From the NCBI GenBank assembly GCA_963678095.2, contig OY782746.1, forward strand, positions 930,001-994,000: a stretch of DNA of 64,000 bases, written 5' to 3'. This document shows positions 50,050 to 58,968 of the stretch, one piece after another (position 1 is the first letter of the stretch; every line of letters starts with the position of its first letter). Made by a program: the position numbers and the translations under genes. The notes under the pieces were generated by a model, which was not told where the DNA came from, searched no databases, and worked only from the letters and a program-made list of their open reading frames with translations. Origin of the DNA: G963678095 sp963678095. GTDB taxonomy: Bacteria > Bacillota > Negativicutes > Selenomonadales > Selenomonadaceae.

Positions 50050-51570
50050 TTAATCCACGAGGGATTTGCCCGTCATTTCACTTGGAATCGCCAAACCGGC
50101 AATCGTCAGGAGTGTCGGCGCAATATCGCACAGAGCTCCCGGATGGATGGATTTGATCGTTTCCGATACCGTGATAAACGGCACAACATTTGTCGTATGA
50201 GCCGTAAACGGTTCTTTCGTCTCATTGTCGAGCATGATTTCAGCGTTGCCATGATCAGCGGTAATGCATACGGTACCACCAACTGCCTGCATTGCCTCAA
50301 CGAAGCGACCGACACAAGTATCAACAGTTTCAACTGCTTTTACTGCCGCCGAAAGCACGCCTGTATGTCCAACCATATCGCCATTGGCATAGTTCAGAAT
50401 AATAAAATCGTATTTTTCCGCTTTGATCGCGTCTACAACTTTATCCGTTACCTCTACCGCGCTCATTTCCGGTTGGAGATCATAGGTCGCTACTTTGGGC
50501 GACTGAACGAGAATGCGATCTTCCCCTTCATACGGCTGTTCAACCCCGCCGTTAAAGAAGAACGTCACATGCGCATACTTTTCTGTTTCAGCAATGCGCA
50601 ACTGCGTCAAGCCATTTTGCTGAATGGTTTCCCCCAGCGTATTGACAAGCGTCTGCGGTGTATAGGCAATTTCAGCATTCATGCCGGCCTCATACTGCGT
50701 CATCATCGCAAAGGAAAGCGATATTTCCTTACGGGCAAAGCCTTCAAATTTCACATCCATAAACGCATGTGTAATTTCACGGGCTCTGTCAGGACGGAAG
50801 TTGAAGAAAATTGCCCCATCGCCACTTGCCATGCCCGGATAATCAGCAATAACCGTCGGGAGGACAAATTCATCCGTAACACCAGCTGCATAAGAAGCTT
50901 CTACCGCTTTTACCGCATCAGTTGCGTTTTCCCCTTCAGCCTTTGCCATGGCATCATAGGCTTTTTGCACACGATCCCAGCGGTTATCGCGATCCATAGC
51001 ATAGTAGCGTCCGGAAAGCGTTGCCACTTGGCCAACGCCAACAGCCTTGATTTGCTGTTCAAGTTCGGCTACAAACTGCGCTGCACTAGACGGCGGTACA
51101 TCACGGCCATCAAGGAATGCGTGTACGTATACCTTTTTCAAGCCTTCTTGTTTCGCCAGTTTTAGCAATGCATAGAGATGCTGATTGTGACTGTGAACTC
51201 CGCCGTCTGACAAGAGACCCATCAGATGCAGGGCACTGTCATTTTTCTTTATCTCGTTGATAGTCTTTAAAAATACCGGATTTTTAAAGAAATCACCTTC
51301 CCGGATTGCCTTTGTGATCCGGGTGAGTTCCTGGTACACAACACGGCCAGCACCGATATTCGTATGACCGACTTCGGAGTTGCCCATCTGCCCATCCGGC
51401 AAGCCTACAGCTTCACCCGAGCAGGCTAATTGTGTATTCGGATATTTTGCCATTAAACCATCAATGACCGGAGTTTGGGCCACAGCGATTGCATTATTAG
51501 GATCCTGCATATCGCCAAGGCCCCAACCATCCATGATGATCAAAGCAACAGGACGTTTAAGCTTTGACAT
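50050..51570 (-). CDS. gpmI: 2,3-bisphosphoglycerate-independent phosphoglycerate mutase
   Basis: 506 residues, usual length. Metal and phosphate residues: IIMDGWGLGD at the start, the phosphoserine loop MGNSEVGHTNIGAGR (Ser65), HAFLDGRDVPPSS and CITADHGNAEIM. It is manganese-dependent and interconverts 3- and 2-phosphoglycerate. Last gene of the cggR operon, 19 bp after tpiA. Confidence 0.97.
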   Translation of the reverse strand: MSKLKRPVALIIMDGWGLGDMQDPNNAIAVAQTPVIDGLMAKYPNTQLACSGEAVGLPDGQMGNSEVGHTNIGAGRVVYQELTRITKAIREGDFFKNPVFLKTINEIKKNDSALHLMGLLSDGGVHSHNQHLYALLKLAKQEGLKKVYVHAFLDGRDVPPSSAAQFVAELEQQIKAVGVGQVATLSGRYYAMDRDNRWDRVQKAYDAMAKAEGENATDAVKAVEASYAAGVTDEFVLPTVIADYPGMASGDGAIFFNFRPDRAREITHAFMDVKFEGFARKEISLSFAMMTQYEAGMNAEIAYTPQTLVNTLGETIQQNGLTQLRIAETEKYAHVTFFFNGGVEQPYEGEDRILVQSPKVATYDLQPEMSAVEVTDKVVDAIKAEKYDFIILNYANGDMVGHTGVLSAAVKAVETVDTCVGRFVEAMQAVGGTVCITADHGNAEIMLDNETKEPFTAHTTNVVPFITVSETIKSIHPGALCDIAPTLLTIAGLAIPSEMTGKSLVD

Positions 51571-51589
51571 TTTCTTACCTCTTTGCCAA

Positions 51590-52336
51590 TTAGAATTTTA
51601 CAATTTTGCTGAAATCGTCAGCTTTGAGCGAAGCTCCGCCAACGAGAGCGCCGTCAACGTTAGGTTTCTGCATCAAGCCTTCAATTGTTGTCGGTTTTAC
51701 GCTGCCGCCGTACTGAATACGGACTTTGTCAGCTGCATCTTTGCCAAAATCAGCGCCAATCGTCTGACGGATGAATTCACAGACTTCTTCAGCCTGTTCA
51801 AAAGTTGCTGTTTTACCTGTACCAATAGCCCAGATCGGTTCATAAGCGATAACAAGCTGGCCAACTTCATCAGCTGTAAAACCAGTAAGAGCTGCTTTGA
51901 TCTGTTTGCCAACAAAGTCATTTGTTGTGCCAGCTTCACGAGTCTCAAGTGTTTCACCGCAGCAGATGATTGGAGTAATACCTGCAGCAAAAGCAGATCT
52001 CGATCTCTTGTTAACTCCTTCGTCTGTTTCGCCGAAGTATTCACGGCGTTCAGAATGGCCGATTACAGCATATTCTACGCCGATTTCTTTGAGCATTTCC
52101 GTGGAAAGTTCGCCCGTGTAAGCACCGTTTGCTTCCCAATGTACATTCTGCGAGCCAACATGAATGTTGGTGCCTTTGCAGGCTTCAACAACAGCAGCAA
52201 GAGCTGTAGCTGTCGGGCAAACTACGACATCAGCTTCGGCTCCAGCTACGAGCGGAGCGAGATCTTTTACAAGCTGCACACCAGCAGCAATTGTGTTGTT
52301 CATTTTCCAGTTACCAGCAATAATAGGTTTACGCAT
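51590..52336 (-). CDS. tpiA: Triosephosphate isomerase
   Basis: 248 residues from the ATG at 52336, preceded by GAGGAGG. Active-site Lys in GNWKMN, His in GHSERREYFGE and Glu in AYEPIWAIGTGKTA are present, as is the phosphate loop GGSVKP. It lies between pgk and gpmI in the glycolytic operon. Confidence 0.97.
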   Translation of the reverse strand: MRKPIIAGNWKMNNTIAAGVQLVKDLAPLVAGAEADVVVCPTATALAAVVEACKGTNIHVGSQNVHWEANGAYTGELSTEMLKEIGVEYAVIGHSERREYFGETDEGVNKRSRSAFAAGITPIICCGETLETREAGTTNDFVGKQIKAALTGFTADEVGQLVIAYEPIWAIGTGKTATFEQAEEVCEFIRQTIGADFGKDAADKVRIQYGGSVKPTTIEGLMQKPNVDGALVGGASLKADDFSKIVKF

Positions 52337-52474
52337 TATAAATATCCTCCTCATGTTCCCCAGCCTAAAGCCAGCCCCGAGAGCAGCTGTACCACGATCA
52401 GTCAGCACCCTAAAGCTGGCCTAGCAGAGGTTTCAACTTTTTATTTTATTCTCTGAACAATATTTTATCAGATA

Positions 52475-53659
52475 TTATTTATCAGCGATAGCTGCAATTC
52501 CCGGAAGCACTTTGCCTTCGAGGAATTCAAGCGTTGCCCCGCCACCAGTAGAGATGTGCGTGATCTTATCCGACAAGCCAGTTTTCTTGAGGGCAGAGAT
52601 GGAATCGCCGCCGCCAACAATGCTGATAGCCGCAGAATCCGCTACAGCTTTTGCTACAGCTTCCGTTCCTTTGGCAAAGGCATCAAATTCAAATACCCCC
52701 ATTGGTCCGTTCCAGACAACTGTTTTCGCATCTTTGAGGGCCGCCTGGTAGAGTTCTGTCGTTTTAGGGCCGCTGTCAAGCGACATCCATTCCGGATCAA
52801 TCTGATCAGCCGGTACAATTTTCGTATTGGCATCTGCAGCAAATTTATCGGCAATGACAACATCTACCGGCAGAACAACTTTAACACCTTTTGCTTCGGC
52901 TTTTTTGAGCAGGCTGAGCGCAAGTTCAAATTTATCTGTTTCGCAGAGAGATTTGCCGATGCCATAGCCTTTTGCTGCATTAAAAGTGTTAGCCATGCCG
53001 CCGCCAATGATGATTGTATCGACTTTATCGATCATATTGTCAATAACGCCGATTTTATCGGATACCTTGGCGCCACCAATGATGGCAACAAACGGATGTT
53101 CCGGATTCGCGAGTGTCTGGCCGATGAACTTAATTTCTTTTTCCATCAGGAAACCAGCAACCATTTCCACATGTTTGGTAATGCCTTCAACCGAAGCATG
53201 CGCGCGATGAGAAACACCAAAGGCGTCATTAACCGCTACATCAGCAAGAGCAGCAAGCTGTTTGGAGAATGTAGGGTCATTTTTTTCTTCTTCACTGTGA
53301 TAGCGAAGGTTTTCCAGCAAAAGAACTTCGCCTGGTTTTAAGGCAGCAGCAGCTTTTTCTGCAACTTCTCCTACGCAGTCTTCAGCGAATTTCACTTCGC
53401 GGCCAAGGAGCTCAGACAAACGGGCAGCAACTGGTTTTACGGAGAATTTTGCTACGCGTTCGCCTTTCGGACGGCCCAAATGGCAGGCAATAATAATTGC
53501 CGCATTTTGTTCGAGCAGATAGTTCAACGTCGGCAAAGTTGCCGTGATTCTTTTATCGTTGGTGATGTTGAGGTTTTCATCCATTGGGACATTGTAATCC
53601 ACACGGATAAAGACTTTTTTGCCGTTCACATCAATATCTTTTATTGTTTTCTTATTCAT
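52475..53659 (-). CDS. pgk: Phosphoglycerate kinase
   Basis: 394 residues. N-terminal RVDYNVPMDENLNI and the basic patch HLGRPKGERV bind 3-phosphoglycerate; AIIGGAKVSDKIGVI and the nucleotide site GPMGVFEFDAF followed by GGGDS are intact. It makes ATP from 1,3-bisphosphoglycerate. A hairpin lies between gap and this gene. Confidence 0.97.
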   Translation of the reverse strand: MNKKTIKDIDVNGKKVFIRVDYNVPMDENLNITNDKRITATLPTLNYLLEQNAAIIIACHLGRPKGERVAKFSVKPVAARLSELLGREVKFAEDCVGEVAEKAAAALKPGEVLLLENLRYHSEEEKNDPTFSKQLAALADVAVNDAFGVSHRAHASVEGITKHVEMVAGFLMEKEIKFIGQTLANPEHPFVAIIGGAKVSDKIGVIDNMIDKVDTIIIGGGMANTFNAAKGYGIGKSLCETDKFELALSLLKKAEAKGVKVVLPVDVVIADKFAADANTKIVPADQIDPEWMSLDSGPKTTELYQAALKDAKTVVWNGPMGVFEFDAFAKGTEAVAKAVADSAAISIVGGGDSISALKKTGLSDKITHISTGGGATLEFLEGKVLPGIAAIADK

Positions 53660-53683
53660 ATTGAACCCTCCCTGTATTAAAAC

Positions 53684-53711
53684 AGGCCCGGCCCAAACAA
53701 AGGCCGGACCT
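53684..53711 (-). terminator. Hairpin between gap and pgk
   Basis: AGGTCCGGCC-N8-GGCCGGGCCT on the minus strand with TGTTTTAA after it. It may act as a partial terminator or as a 3' stabiliser for the gap message, giving gap higher expression than pgk. Confidence 0.55.
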
Positions 53712-53727
53712 CTAGAGATCTTACGTA

Positions 53728-54741
53728 TTAAGCAAGTTCAGCAAAGTACTTGATTGTGCGAACCATCTGGCTCGTGTAGCTGTTTTCGTTGTCATACCAA
53801 GATACAACCTGTACCTGTGTATTGCCATCACCGATTGGCATAGCCAAAGTCTGTGTAGCATCAAACAGGGAACCGAATCTCATGCCAACGATATCGCTGG
53901 ATACGAGCTGTTCTTCTGTATAACCATAAGATTCTGTAGCAGCAGCTTTCATAGCAGCATTGATTTCATCAACAGTAACTGCGCCTTTTACTACAGCAAA
54001 GAGAAGAGTTGTGGAACCAGTCGGAGTCGGAACGCGCTGAGCAGCACCGATGAGTTTGCCCTGAAGTTCTGGAAGCACGAGGCCTACAGCTTTAGCAGCA
54101 CCAGTGGAGTTCGGAACGATATTGATTGCTGCAGCACGGGATCTTCTGAGATCGCCATTTCTCTGCGGGCCATCAAGCGTCATCTGATCACCAGTGTAAG
54201 CATGGATTGTAGCCATGATACCGCTCTGGATCGGAGCTAATTTATTGAGAGCATCTGCCATTGGAGCTAAGCAGTTCGTTGTGCAAGATGCTGCGGAAAT
54301 AACTGTATCGCTGGCTTTAAGAACCGAATGATTCGTGCCAAATACGATTGTCGGAAGGTCGTTGCCTGCCGGAGCGGAGATAACAACTTTCTTTGCGCCT
54401 GCTTTGATATGAGCAGAAGCTTTTTCTTTGGAAGTGTAGAAACCTGTGCATTCGAGAACTACGTCTACATCGAGTGCGCCCCAAGGTAAATCTGCAGCAT
54501 CTTTTTCTGCATAGATTTTGATTGTTTTTCCATCAACAGTAATGGAATCTTCGCTGGCGGATACTGAATCAGCTAATGCGTATCTGCCCTGGGAGGAATC
54601 GTATTTCAATAAATGTGCGAGCATCTTAGGGCTAGTCAAGTCATTGATTGCAACAACTTCATACCCTTCTGCACCAAACATCTGTCTGAATGCGAGACGA
54701 CCAATACGTCCAAAACCATTAATAGCTACTTTTACTGCCAT
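53728..54741 (-). CDS. gap: Glyceraldehyde-3-phosphate dehydrogenase
   Basis: 337 residues. Rossmann motif NGFGRIGR, an Asp in AINDLT that favours NAD+, and the catalytic Cys153 in SAASCTTNCLAP are present. It is the catabolic form, second gene of the cggR operon and directly under CggR control. Confidence 0.97.
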   Translation of the reverse strand: MAVKVAINGFGRIGRLAFRQMFGAEGYEVVAINDLTSPKMLAHLLKYDSSQGRYALADSVSASEDSITVDGKTIKIYAEKDAADLPWGALDVDVVLECTGFYTSKEKASAHIKAGAKKVVISAPAGNDLPTIVFGTNHSVLKASDTVISAASCTTNCLAPMADALNKLAPIQSGIMATIHAYTGDQMTLDGPQRNGDLRRSRAAAINIVPNSTGAAKAVGLVLPELQGKLIGAAQRVPTPTGSTTLLFAVVKGAVTVDEINAAMKAAATESYGYTEEQLVSSDIVGMRFGSLFDATQTLAMPIGDGNTQVQVVSWYDNENSYTSQMVRTIKYFAELA

Positions 54742-54764
54742 CGTGAAAATACCCCCTAAAATTT

Positions 54765-55844
54765 TTAAAAAGTTTTCTGAGATCCCTCAGCTTGTATTAT
54801 CAACTGAATAGCCCTGGCAGCGGCTTCATCGATAACCAGAACATCACGGCTGTTTGCCTTGATGACTGAAACAACAGCGGCGGCTTTTTGCTTGCCACCA
54901 GCTACAGCTATCGTCTTGCCTATCCCCGCCAGATTATCCAGGCGAAACCCATTTGTCGAATACGTGTGAATACATTCTCCATCTGCGGAATAATAATGTC
55001 CTAATGCTTCGCCAACTCCCCGGCTGCAGATATCACTTGCAACCTCCGGAGCATGATTTCTTCTATGTACCATCACATCGGCCCGGCCGATGCTGTGAAT
55101 TAAAATATCTGCGGACTGAATGAGGGCTTCTATCTCACCAATACTCGAGTCCATATCGCGGATCGAACGCATCGCCATATCGTTTATCCCTTCCGGAATA
55201 TGCAGCAGGCGATAATTGCCACCAAGATTCCTCGCCATTGCCACGGCTACCGAATTTGCCTGGCGTTCCACCTGTTCGCCAAGTCCACCACGGGTCGGCA
55301 CCACGAGTATATCCGGCATCTTTCCCCGCACAGCTCCAGCCACAGCAGCCATTGTTGAGCCACCGCTAACGGCAATAACCATACCAGGGTTCAGCAGATT
55401 GTCAACGACACGGGCGGTAACCCGTCCCAGTTCTTTGAGCACACACTCTTCCTTTTCACTGTCGCCCGGGACAATTTTGACCATCGGGACCGCCAGCTTT
55501 TGTTCGAGATAGCGCTCAGTCGCCAATAATCCATGCATAGCATTTATATAGCGACGAAGTTTGGCAATAACCTCACGGCCTGCCGGTGTAACCGTCACGC
55601 CAAGCAAAGACATCTCCAGCATTCCCGTCTCCTTCAAAATCCTGATATCATTTCTGATGCCCGACTCCGAAAGATCCATCTGTGCCGCAAGTGCCCTACG
55701 ACCAATGGGCCCATGATAGCTGATGTGTTTCAGGAGCTCATATCGTTTTTCCAAAAGATCACGCATTTCTGGTATAATCTTTTGCTGTAAACCTACAATG
55801 CTCTCCAAATTCTCACGTCCCACTGCCTCTGGGGTTCTTTTCAT
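54765..55844 (-). CDS. cggR: Central glycolytic genes regulator CggR
   Basis: 359 residues, SorC/DeoR family. The N-terminal winged helix (PIGRRALAAQMDLSESGIRN, about 46-65) is followed by the sugar-phosphate-binding domain with VIAVSGGSTMAAVAGAV and VVPTRGGLGEQVERQANSV. In Bacillus, CggR represses the gap operon until fructose-1,6-bisphosphate binds; the same gene order here supports the same role. The start is uncertain: the first ATG has GGTGGG directly against it, and a GTG eight codons inside is an alternative. Confidence 0.93.
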   Translation of the reverse strand: MKRTPEAVGRENLESIVGLQQKIIPEMRDLLEKRYELLKHISYHGPIGRRALAAQMDLSESGIRNDIRILKETGMLEMSLLGVTVTPAGREVIAKLRRYINAMHGLLATERYLEQKLAVPMVKIVPGDSEKEECVLKELGRVTARVVDNLLNPGMVIAVSGGSTMAAVAGAVRGKMPDILVVPTRGGLGEQVERQANSVAVAMARNLGGNYRLLHIPEGINDMAMRSIRDMDSSIGEIEALIQSADILIHSIGRADVMVHRRNHAPEVASDICSRGVGEALGHYYSADGECIHTYSTNGFRLDNLAGIGKTIAVAGGKQKAAAVVSVIKANSRDVLVIDEAAARAIQLIIQAEGSQKTF

Positions 55845-55874
55845 CCCACCGGTTTATTTGTTATCCCGTTGCTT

Positions 55875-55904
55875 ATAATACAATAAATTTGTCTCAATTG
55901 TCAA
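55875..55904 (-). promoter_or_regulatory. Promoter of the cggR-gap operon
   Basis: A consensus TTGACA (55904-55899), an 18-base spacer and TATTAT (55880-55875) on the minus strand. Downstream CGGGATAACAAAT and upstream GAGACAAAT, plus GTGGGAT at the start codon, are repeated half-sites that may form the CggR operator. Confidence 0.7.
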
Positions 55905-56071
55905 TGTTTTTCCCCAAAATTACCGGCTTCTTCCAACTGTAAAAAATTAACTTAAAAGTAACTTTTTTGATATAAAATATTTATCAAAGCATTAGTCTTT
56001 AATATACACTAATATTTACTACTTCCGCATAAGTTTTAAAACTCCTGCTTGAATTTTCACAATAAAAATAT

Positions 56072-56112
56072 ATAAAGAAAGAGCCCGGAAACCGCTTGCA
56101 GTTTCCAGGCCC
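56072..56112 (-). terminator. Terminator of the SCIFF maturase gene
   Basis: GGGCCTGGAAAC-N7-GGTTTCCGGGCTC followed by TTTCTTTATA on the minus strand, just after the stop codon. Confidence 0.8.
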
Positions 56113-56117
56113 TTCTT

Positions 56118-57470
56118 TTATTCCAGCGCCATGCTTGACTGTACAACCAAGGCACATTCAAGGCGTTTTTTCTGAAGTTCACAGCCGACTTCGTACGGCT
56201 GGCGGATATCCCCATGAAACAGATCCGCATTGGCATGACAACCACCGCTGCAGAAGAATCTGGCCCAGCAACCCACACATTTTTCCTTATTTAATACATG
56301 GGATTCCCGGAAATATTTCGGCATTGCCTTATCGCGGATGCCATGGAAGATATCACCGAGGATATATTTATCCCGTCCAACAAACTGGTGGCAGGGATAC
56401 ATGTCGCCGTTGGCAGCCACGGCATAATATTCATGCCCGGCGCCACAGCCGCTCAGGCGTTTGGCCACACAAGGCCCATTGCTTAAATCCATATTAAAGT
56501 GGAAGAAAAAGAAGCCCTTGCCTTCCTGGCGTCGTTTGAGATACGCCGCGGTAAGCTTATCGTACTCGGCAAACAATTTAGGCAGATCTTCTTCCCCAAA
56601 TCCATAGGGCGAATCCTTCAGCACAACCGGTTCCATCGACAAAACATCAAATCCCTGATCCGCCATATCAAGCACATCTGCTGTAAAATCAGGGTTGCTG
56701 GCTGTATAGGTTCCGCGCAAATAATAATTGTCGCCATTGCGCGAGGCCACCGTTTTCTGGAAGTTTTTCAATGCTGTATCGTAAGACCCCTTGCCGCCAA
56801 CATTCGGGCGCATATTGTCATGCACTTCTTTGCGTCCATCAAGGCTCAGTACCAGGCTGATGTTGTTGTCATTAAGGTACTTGATCCGTTCATCCGTGAG
56901 CAACACGCCATTTGTCGTCAGCGTCAACTTAAAGACCTTGTCCGTTTCCTGTTCACGCTTACGCACATAGCTGACGACATGCTCCACCACGGGCATATTC
57001 ATCAATGGTTCCCCACCAAAAAAATCGATCTCGCAGTGACGGCGCGGTCCACTGTTTTTGATGATATATTCAACGGCAGCTTCCCCGACTTCCTTGGACA
57101 TCAGCTCCCGATCATGGCCAAAATCACCGGTATCGGCAAAACAATACTTACAACGAAGATTGCAGTCATGCGCAACCATCAAGCACAGGGATTTAACCAG
57201 TCCCGTTTCCTTAAAAGTCGGCGGAACATCGATATCCGGAGCAAACAGCTGCTGCATTTCTATCAATTTGTGCAGTTCGTCCAGTGCCTCTGCCAGTTCC
57301 TCCTGTTTATAGCTGTCTGCCAGTTTAGACATTACAGCCGCATCATTGGTCCCGTCAAAAGTATCCATGATTTCATAAATCATTTTGTCGATAACATGTA
57401 CGGCTCCACTATTGACGTCGAGCAGAATGTACATGCCATTTTGATAAAATTTATGTATTTTTGCTTTCAT
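56118..57470 (-). CDS. scfB: SCIFF peptide maturase, radical SAM with SPASM domain
   Basis: 450 residues from the ATG at 57470; an in-frame ATG at 57530 lies at the foot of a terminator and is less likely. It forms thioether cross-links in the SCIFF precursor (ranthipeptide class). An N-terminal peptide-recognition-like part (about 1-80) precedes the radical SAM motif CNLRCKYCFAD (about 100-110). The C-terminal SPASM region has clustered cysteines: GPCVAKRLSGCGAG, GDMYPCHQFVG, CVGCWARFFCSGGC and CELQ. It acts on the peptide encoded just upstream. Confidence 0.95.
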   Translation of the reverse strand: MKAKIHKFYQNGMYILLDVNSGAVHVIDKMIYEIMDTFDGTNDAAVMSKLADSYKQEELAEALDELHKLIEMQQLFAPDIDVPPTFKETGLVKSLCLMVAHDCNLRCKYCFADTGDFGHDRELMSKEVGEAAVEYIIKNSGPRRHCEIDFFGGEPLMNMPVVEHVVSYVRKREQETDKVFKLTLTTNGVLLTDERIKYLNDNNISLVLSLDGRKEVHDNMRPNVGGKGSYDTALKNFQKTVASRNGDNYYLRGTYTASNPDFTADVLDMADQGFDVLSMEPVVLKDSPYGFGEEDLPKLFAEYDKLTAAYLKRRQEGKGFFFFHFNMDLSNGPCVAKRLSGCGAGHEYYAVAANGDMYPCHQFVGRDKYILGDIFHGIRDKAMPKYFRESHVLNKEKCVGCWARFFCSGGCHANADLFHGDIRQPYEVGCELQKKRLECALVVQSSMALE

Positions 57471-57535
57471 TTTTCTTCTTCGCCCTGCTTTCACTTTATC
57501 TTTAACCTGCAACAGCAGGCTTCTCATCACCGCAT

Positions 57536-57561
57536 GAAAAAAGGGCTGTATGAGACAGCCC
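57536..57561 (-). terminator. Terminator between SCIFF peptide and maturase
   Basis: GGGCTGT-N5-ACAGCCC followed by TTTTTT on the minus strand, 15 bases after the peptide stop. It should make the peptide transcript much more abundant than the maturase transcript through partial read-through. Confidence 0.85.
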
Positions 57562-57575
57562 TTTTTTTGCCGTGC

Positions 57576-57713
57576 TTATTTTTCGCAGACTTGGTTTCCC
57601 ACTGTGCAAGATGTTTTGCAAGCGGACTGGCAGGATGCCTGGCATTCGCCGCAACCGCCGGTCTTAACCGTGCTCTGCAAGGAAGGTTTGTTAACCGTCT
57701 TAATGTGCTTCAT
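57576..57713 (-). CDS. scfA: SCIFF ranthipeptide precursor (six Cys in 45 residues)
   Basis: A 45-residue precursor: MKHIKTVNKPSLQSTVKTGG followed by a core with six cysteines (Cys21, 24, 28, 32, 36 and 43) in CGECQASCQSACKTSC and ending VGNQVCEK. This matches the SCIFF family almost residue for residue. The maturase links Cys thiols to alpha-type positions of nearby residues. AGGAGG lies eight bases before the ATG; an earlier ATG-ATA-TGA triplet run overlaps it and would be a two-codon minimal ORF. The mature product's role is unsettled; links to quorum sensing or metabolism have been suggested for clostridia. Confidence 0.95.
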   Translation of the reverse strand: MKHIKTVNKPSLQSTVKTGGCGECQASCQSACKTSCTVGNQVCEK

Positions 57714-57790
57714 ATCATAATCCTCCTCATTGCATAATAATGCTTACTTTCTCTATTTTATCCTTTTTCCGCCAAGGAAGCAAGTGCGGT

Positions 57791-58918
57791 CTATTCAGCC
57801 GGCATTAAAATGAATTCAACCGGCAGATTGGATGCCCCTGGTGGTGAAAACTCAAACCACATCGAATTGATGTTGTTGTACACCCCTAAATCAGCCAGAT
57901 CCATCTGCTTGGCATTTTCACCGAAAAAAGTCTTATTTTTCGGGGTCGGAATAATATTCTTATCGGCATTCCAGCCGGTACGGGCAGTCACTACCCCGGC
58001 ATACACTCCGCCGCAGGGCTTAAGAAAGTACCTGGTCTTATCCGTACCACGGGTCGGAATATGAATGGAATACAGTACCCCGTAATTACCATAATTCTTT
58101 ACAATGCTCCCATCCGTGGCATCAACGCCAATCCGGTAAAGATCATTTTTGTCATCAGCCAGGGAAAAATATACCACGCCATCTTTTTGCGGATCATACA
58201 TCCGGTCGCTGGTCACAAAACGATCCATTCCAGCAAACGTCCCGCGCAGCCGGTGTTCATCGGCCGGCAAAACTCGTGCCTTACTGACAAAGGTCAGCGG
58301 ATCCTCTGTGGCCGGTAGCATCACAACGGAAACCTTGACCGGAACCTTGGTTGTAAAATCAAATACGCCGTAAACAAGCTTGCCCGGAGCGACAACCGTC
58401 GCGGTCATACGGCTGTCGAGAATGCGCTTGCCCCGCGCGGCCAAATAGATTTTATCAAGCTTTGGTGCTTGAAAATATTCTGTCTGGGTAGCCTTGCCCA
58501 CATCAAGATAATCCTCACTCGGGCCACCAATGCCACCGCGAGTAATGGAAATAAAACTATCATCGGCTGACATATTTTCCAAGATAACCACTACTTTTTT
58601 GTCATCCGTTGTTCCGTTCAGATGATAATACAAAATGCGTGATTTTCCTTCAACGACATCGCTGTAGAGAATCCCATCTTGTTTTACCGTTTCCGGACTG
58701 TCCGAAAAAATCAAGGTGCCACTTGTCTCAGCTGATTTCACCGGCCATTGTTTCATTGTGGTAAAACCCTCCGGCAAGGTTTTGGCCGCTGCCGGTTTGT
58801 TGCCTGGAAGGGCCTTGGCCGCTTCCGTCTGTGGTTTACGCGCTTCCGCCAGTGAAAAAGAGGCCATCAGCAAGCAGGAAACGGTAAAGCATGTTAGCAG
58901 TTTTACTGTAAATTTCAT
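57791..58918 (-). CDS. Secreted protein of unknown function
   Basis: 375 residues. A clear signal peptide (about 1-25: KLLTCFTVSCLLMASFSLAE followed by ARK) leads to an Ala/Lys/Pro-rich linker and then a beta-rich domain with no family that I recognise. Motif-like pieces: SITRGGIGGPSEDYLDVGKA, KIYLAARGKRILDSRMTATV, NYGVLYSIHIPTRGTDKTRY and the final MWFEFSPPGASNLPVEFILM. A single cysteine, in LKPCGG, lies in the mature part. It is probably periplasmic or surface-located. It is separate from the SCIFF genes by 77 bp and is on the same strand; no operon link is shown. Confidence 0.8.
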   Translation of the reverse strand: MKFTVKLLTCFTVSCLLMASFSLAEARKPQTEAAKALPGNKPAAAKTLPEGFTTMKQWPVKSAETSGTLIFSDSPETVKQDGILYSDVVEGKSRILYYHLNGTTDDKKVVVILENMSADDSFISITRGGIGGPSEDYLDVGKATQTEYFQAPKLDKIYLAARGKRILDSRMTATVVAPGKLVYGVFDFTTKVPVKVSVVMLPATEDPLTFVSKARVLPADEHRLRGTFAGMDRFVTSDRMYDPQKDGVVYFSLADDKNDLYRIGVDATDGSIVKNYGNYGVLYSIHIPTRGTDKTRYFLKPCGGVYAGVVTARTGWNADKNIIPTPKNKTFFGENAKQMDLADLGVYNNINSMWFEFSPPGASNLPVEFILMPAE

Positions 58919-58968
58919 CGTATAATATCGCTGCCATGAAAAATCAAACGCAGCTTTCTATCCCCCCA

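Noticed and set aside
56499..57737. Open frame of 412 codons on the plus strand across the SCIFF locus
   Set aside because: It runs antisense through the maturase, the terminator and the SCIFF peptide, all of which are strongly supported on the minus strand.
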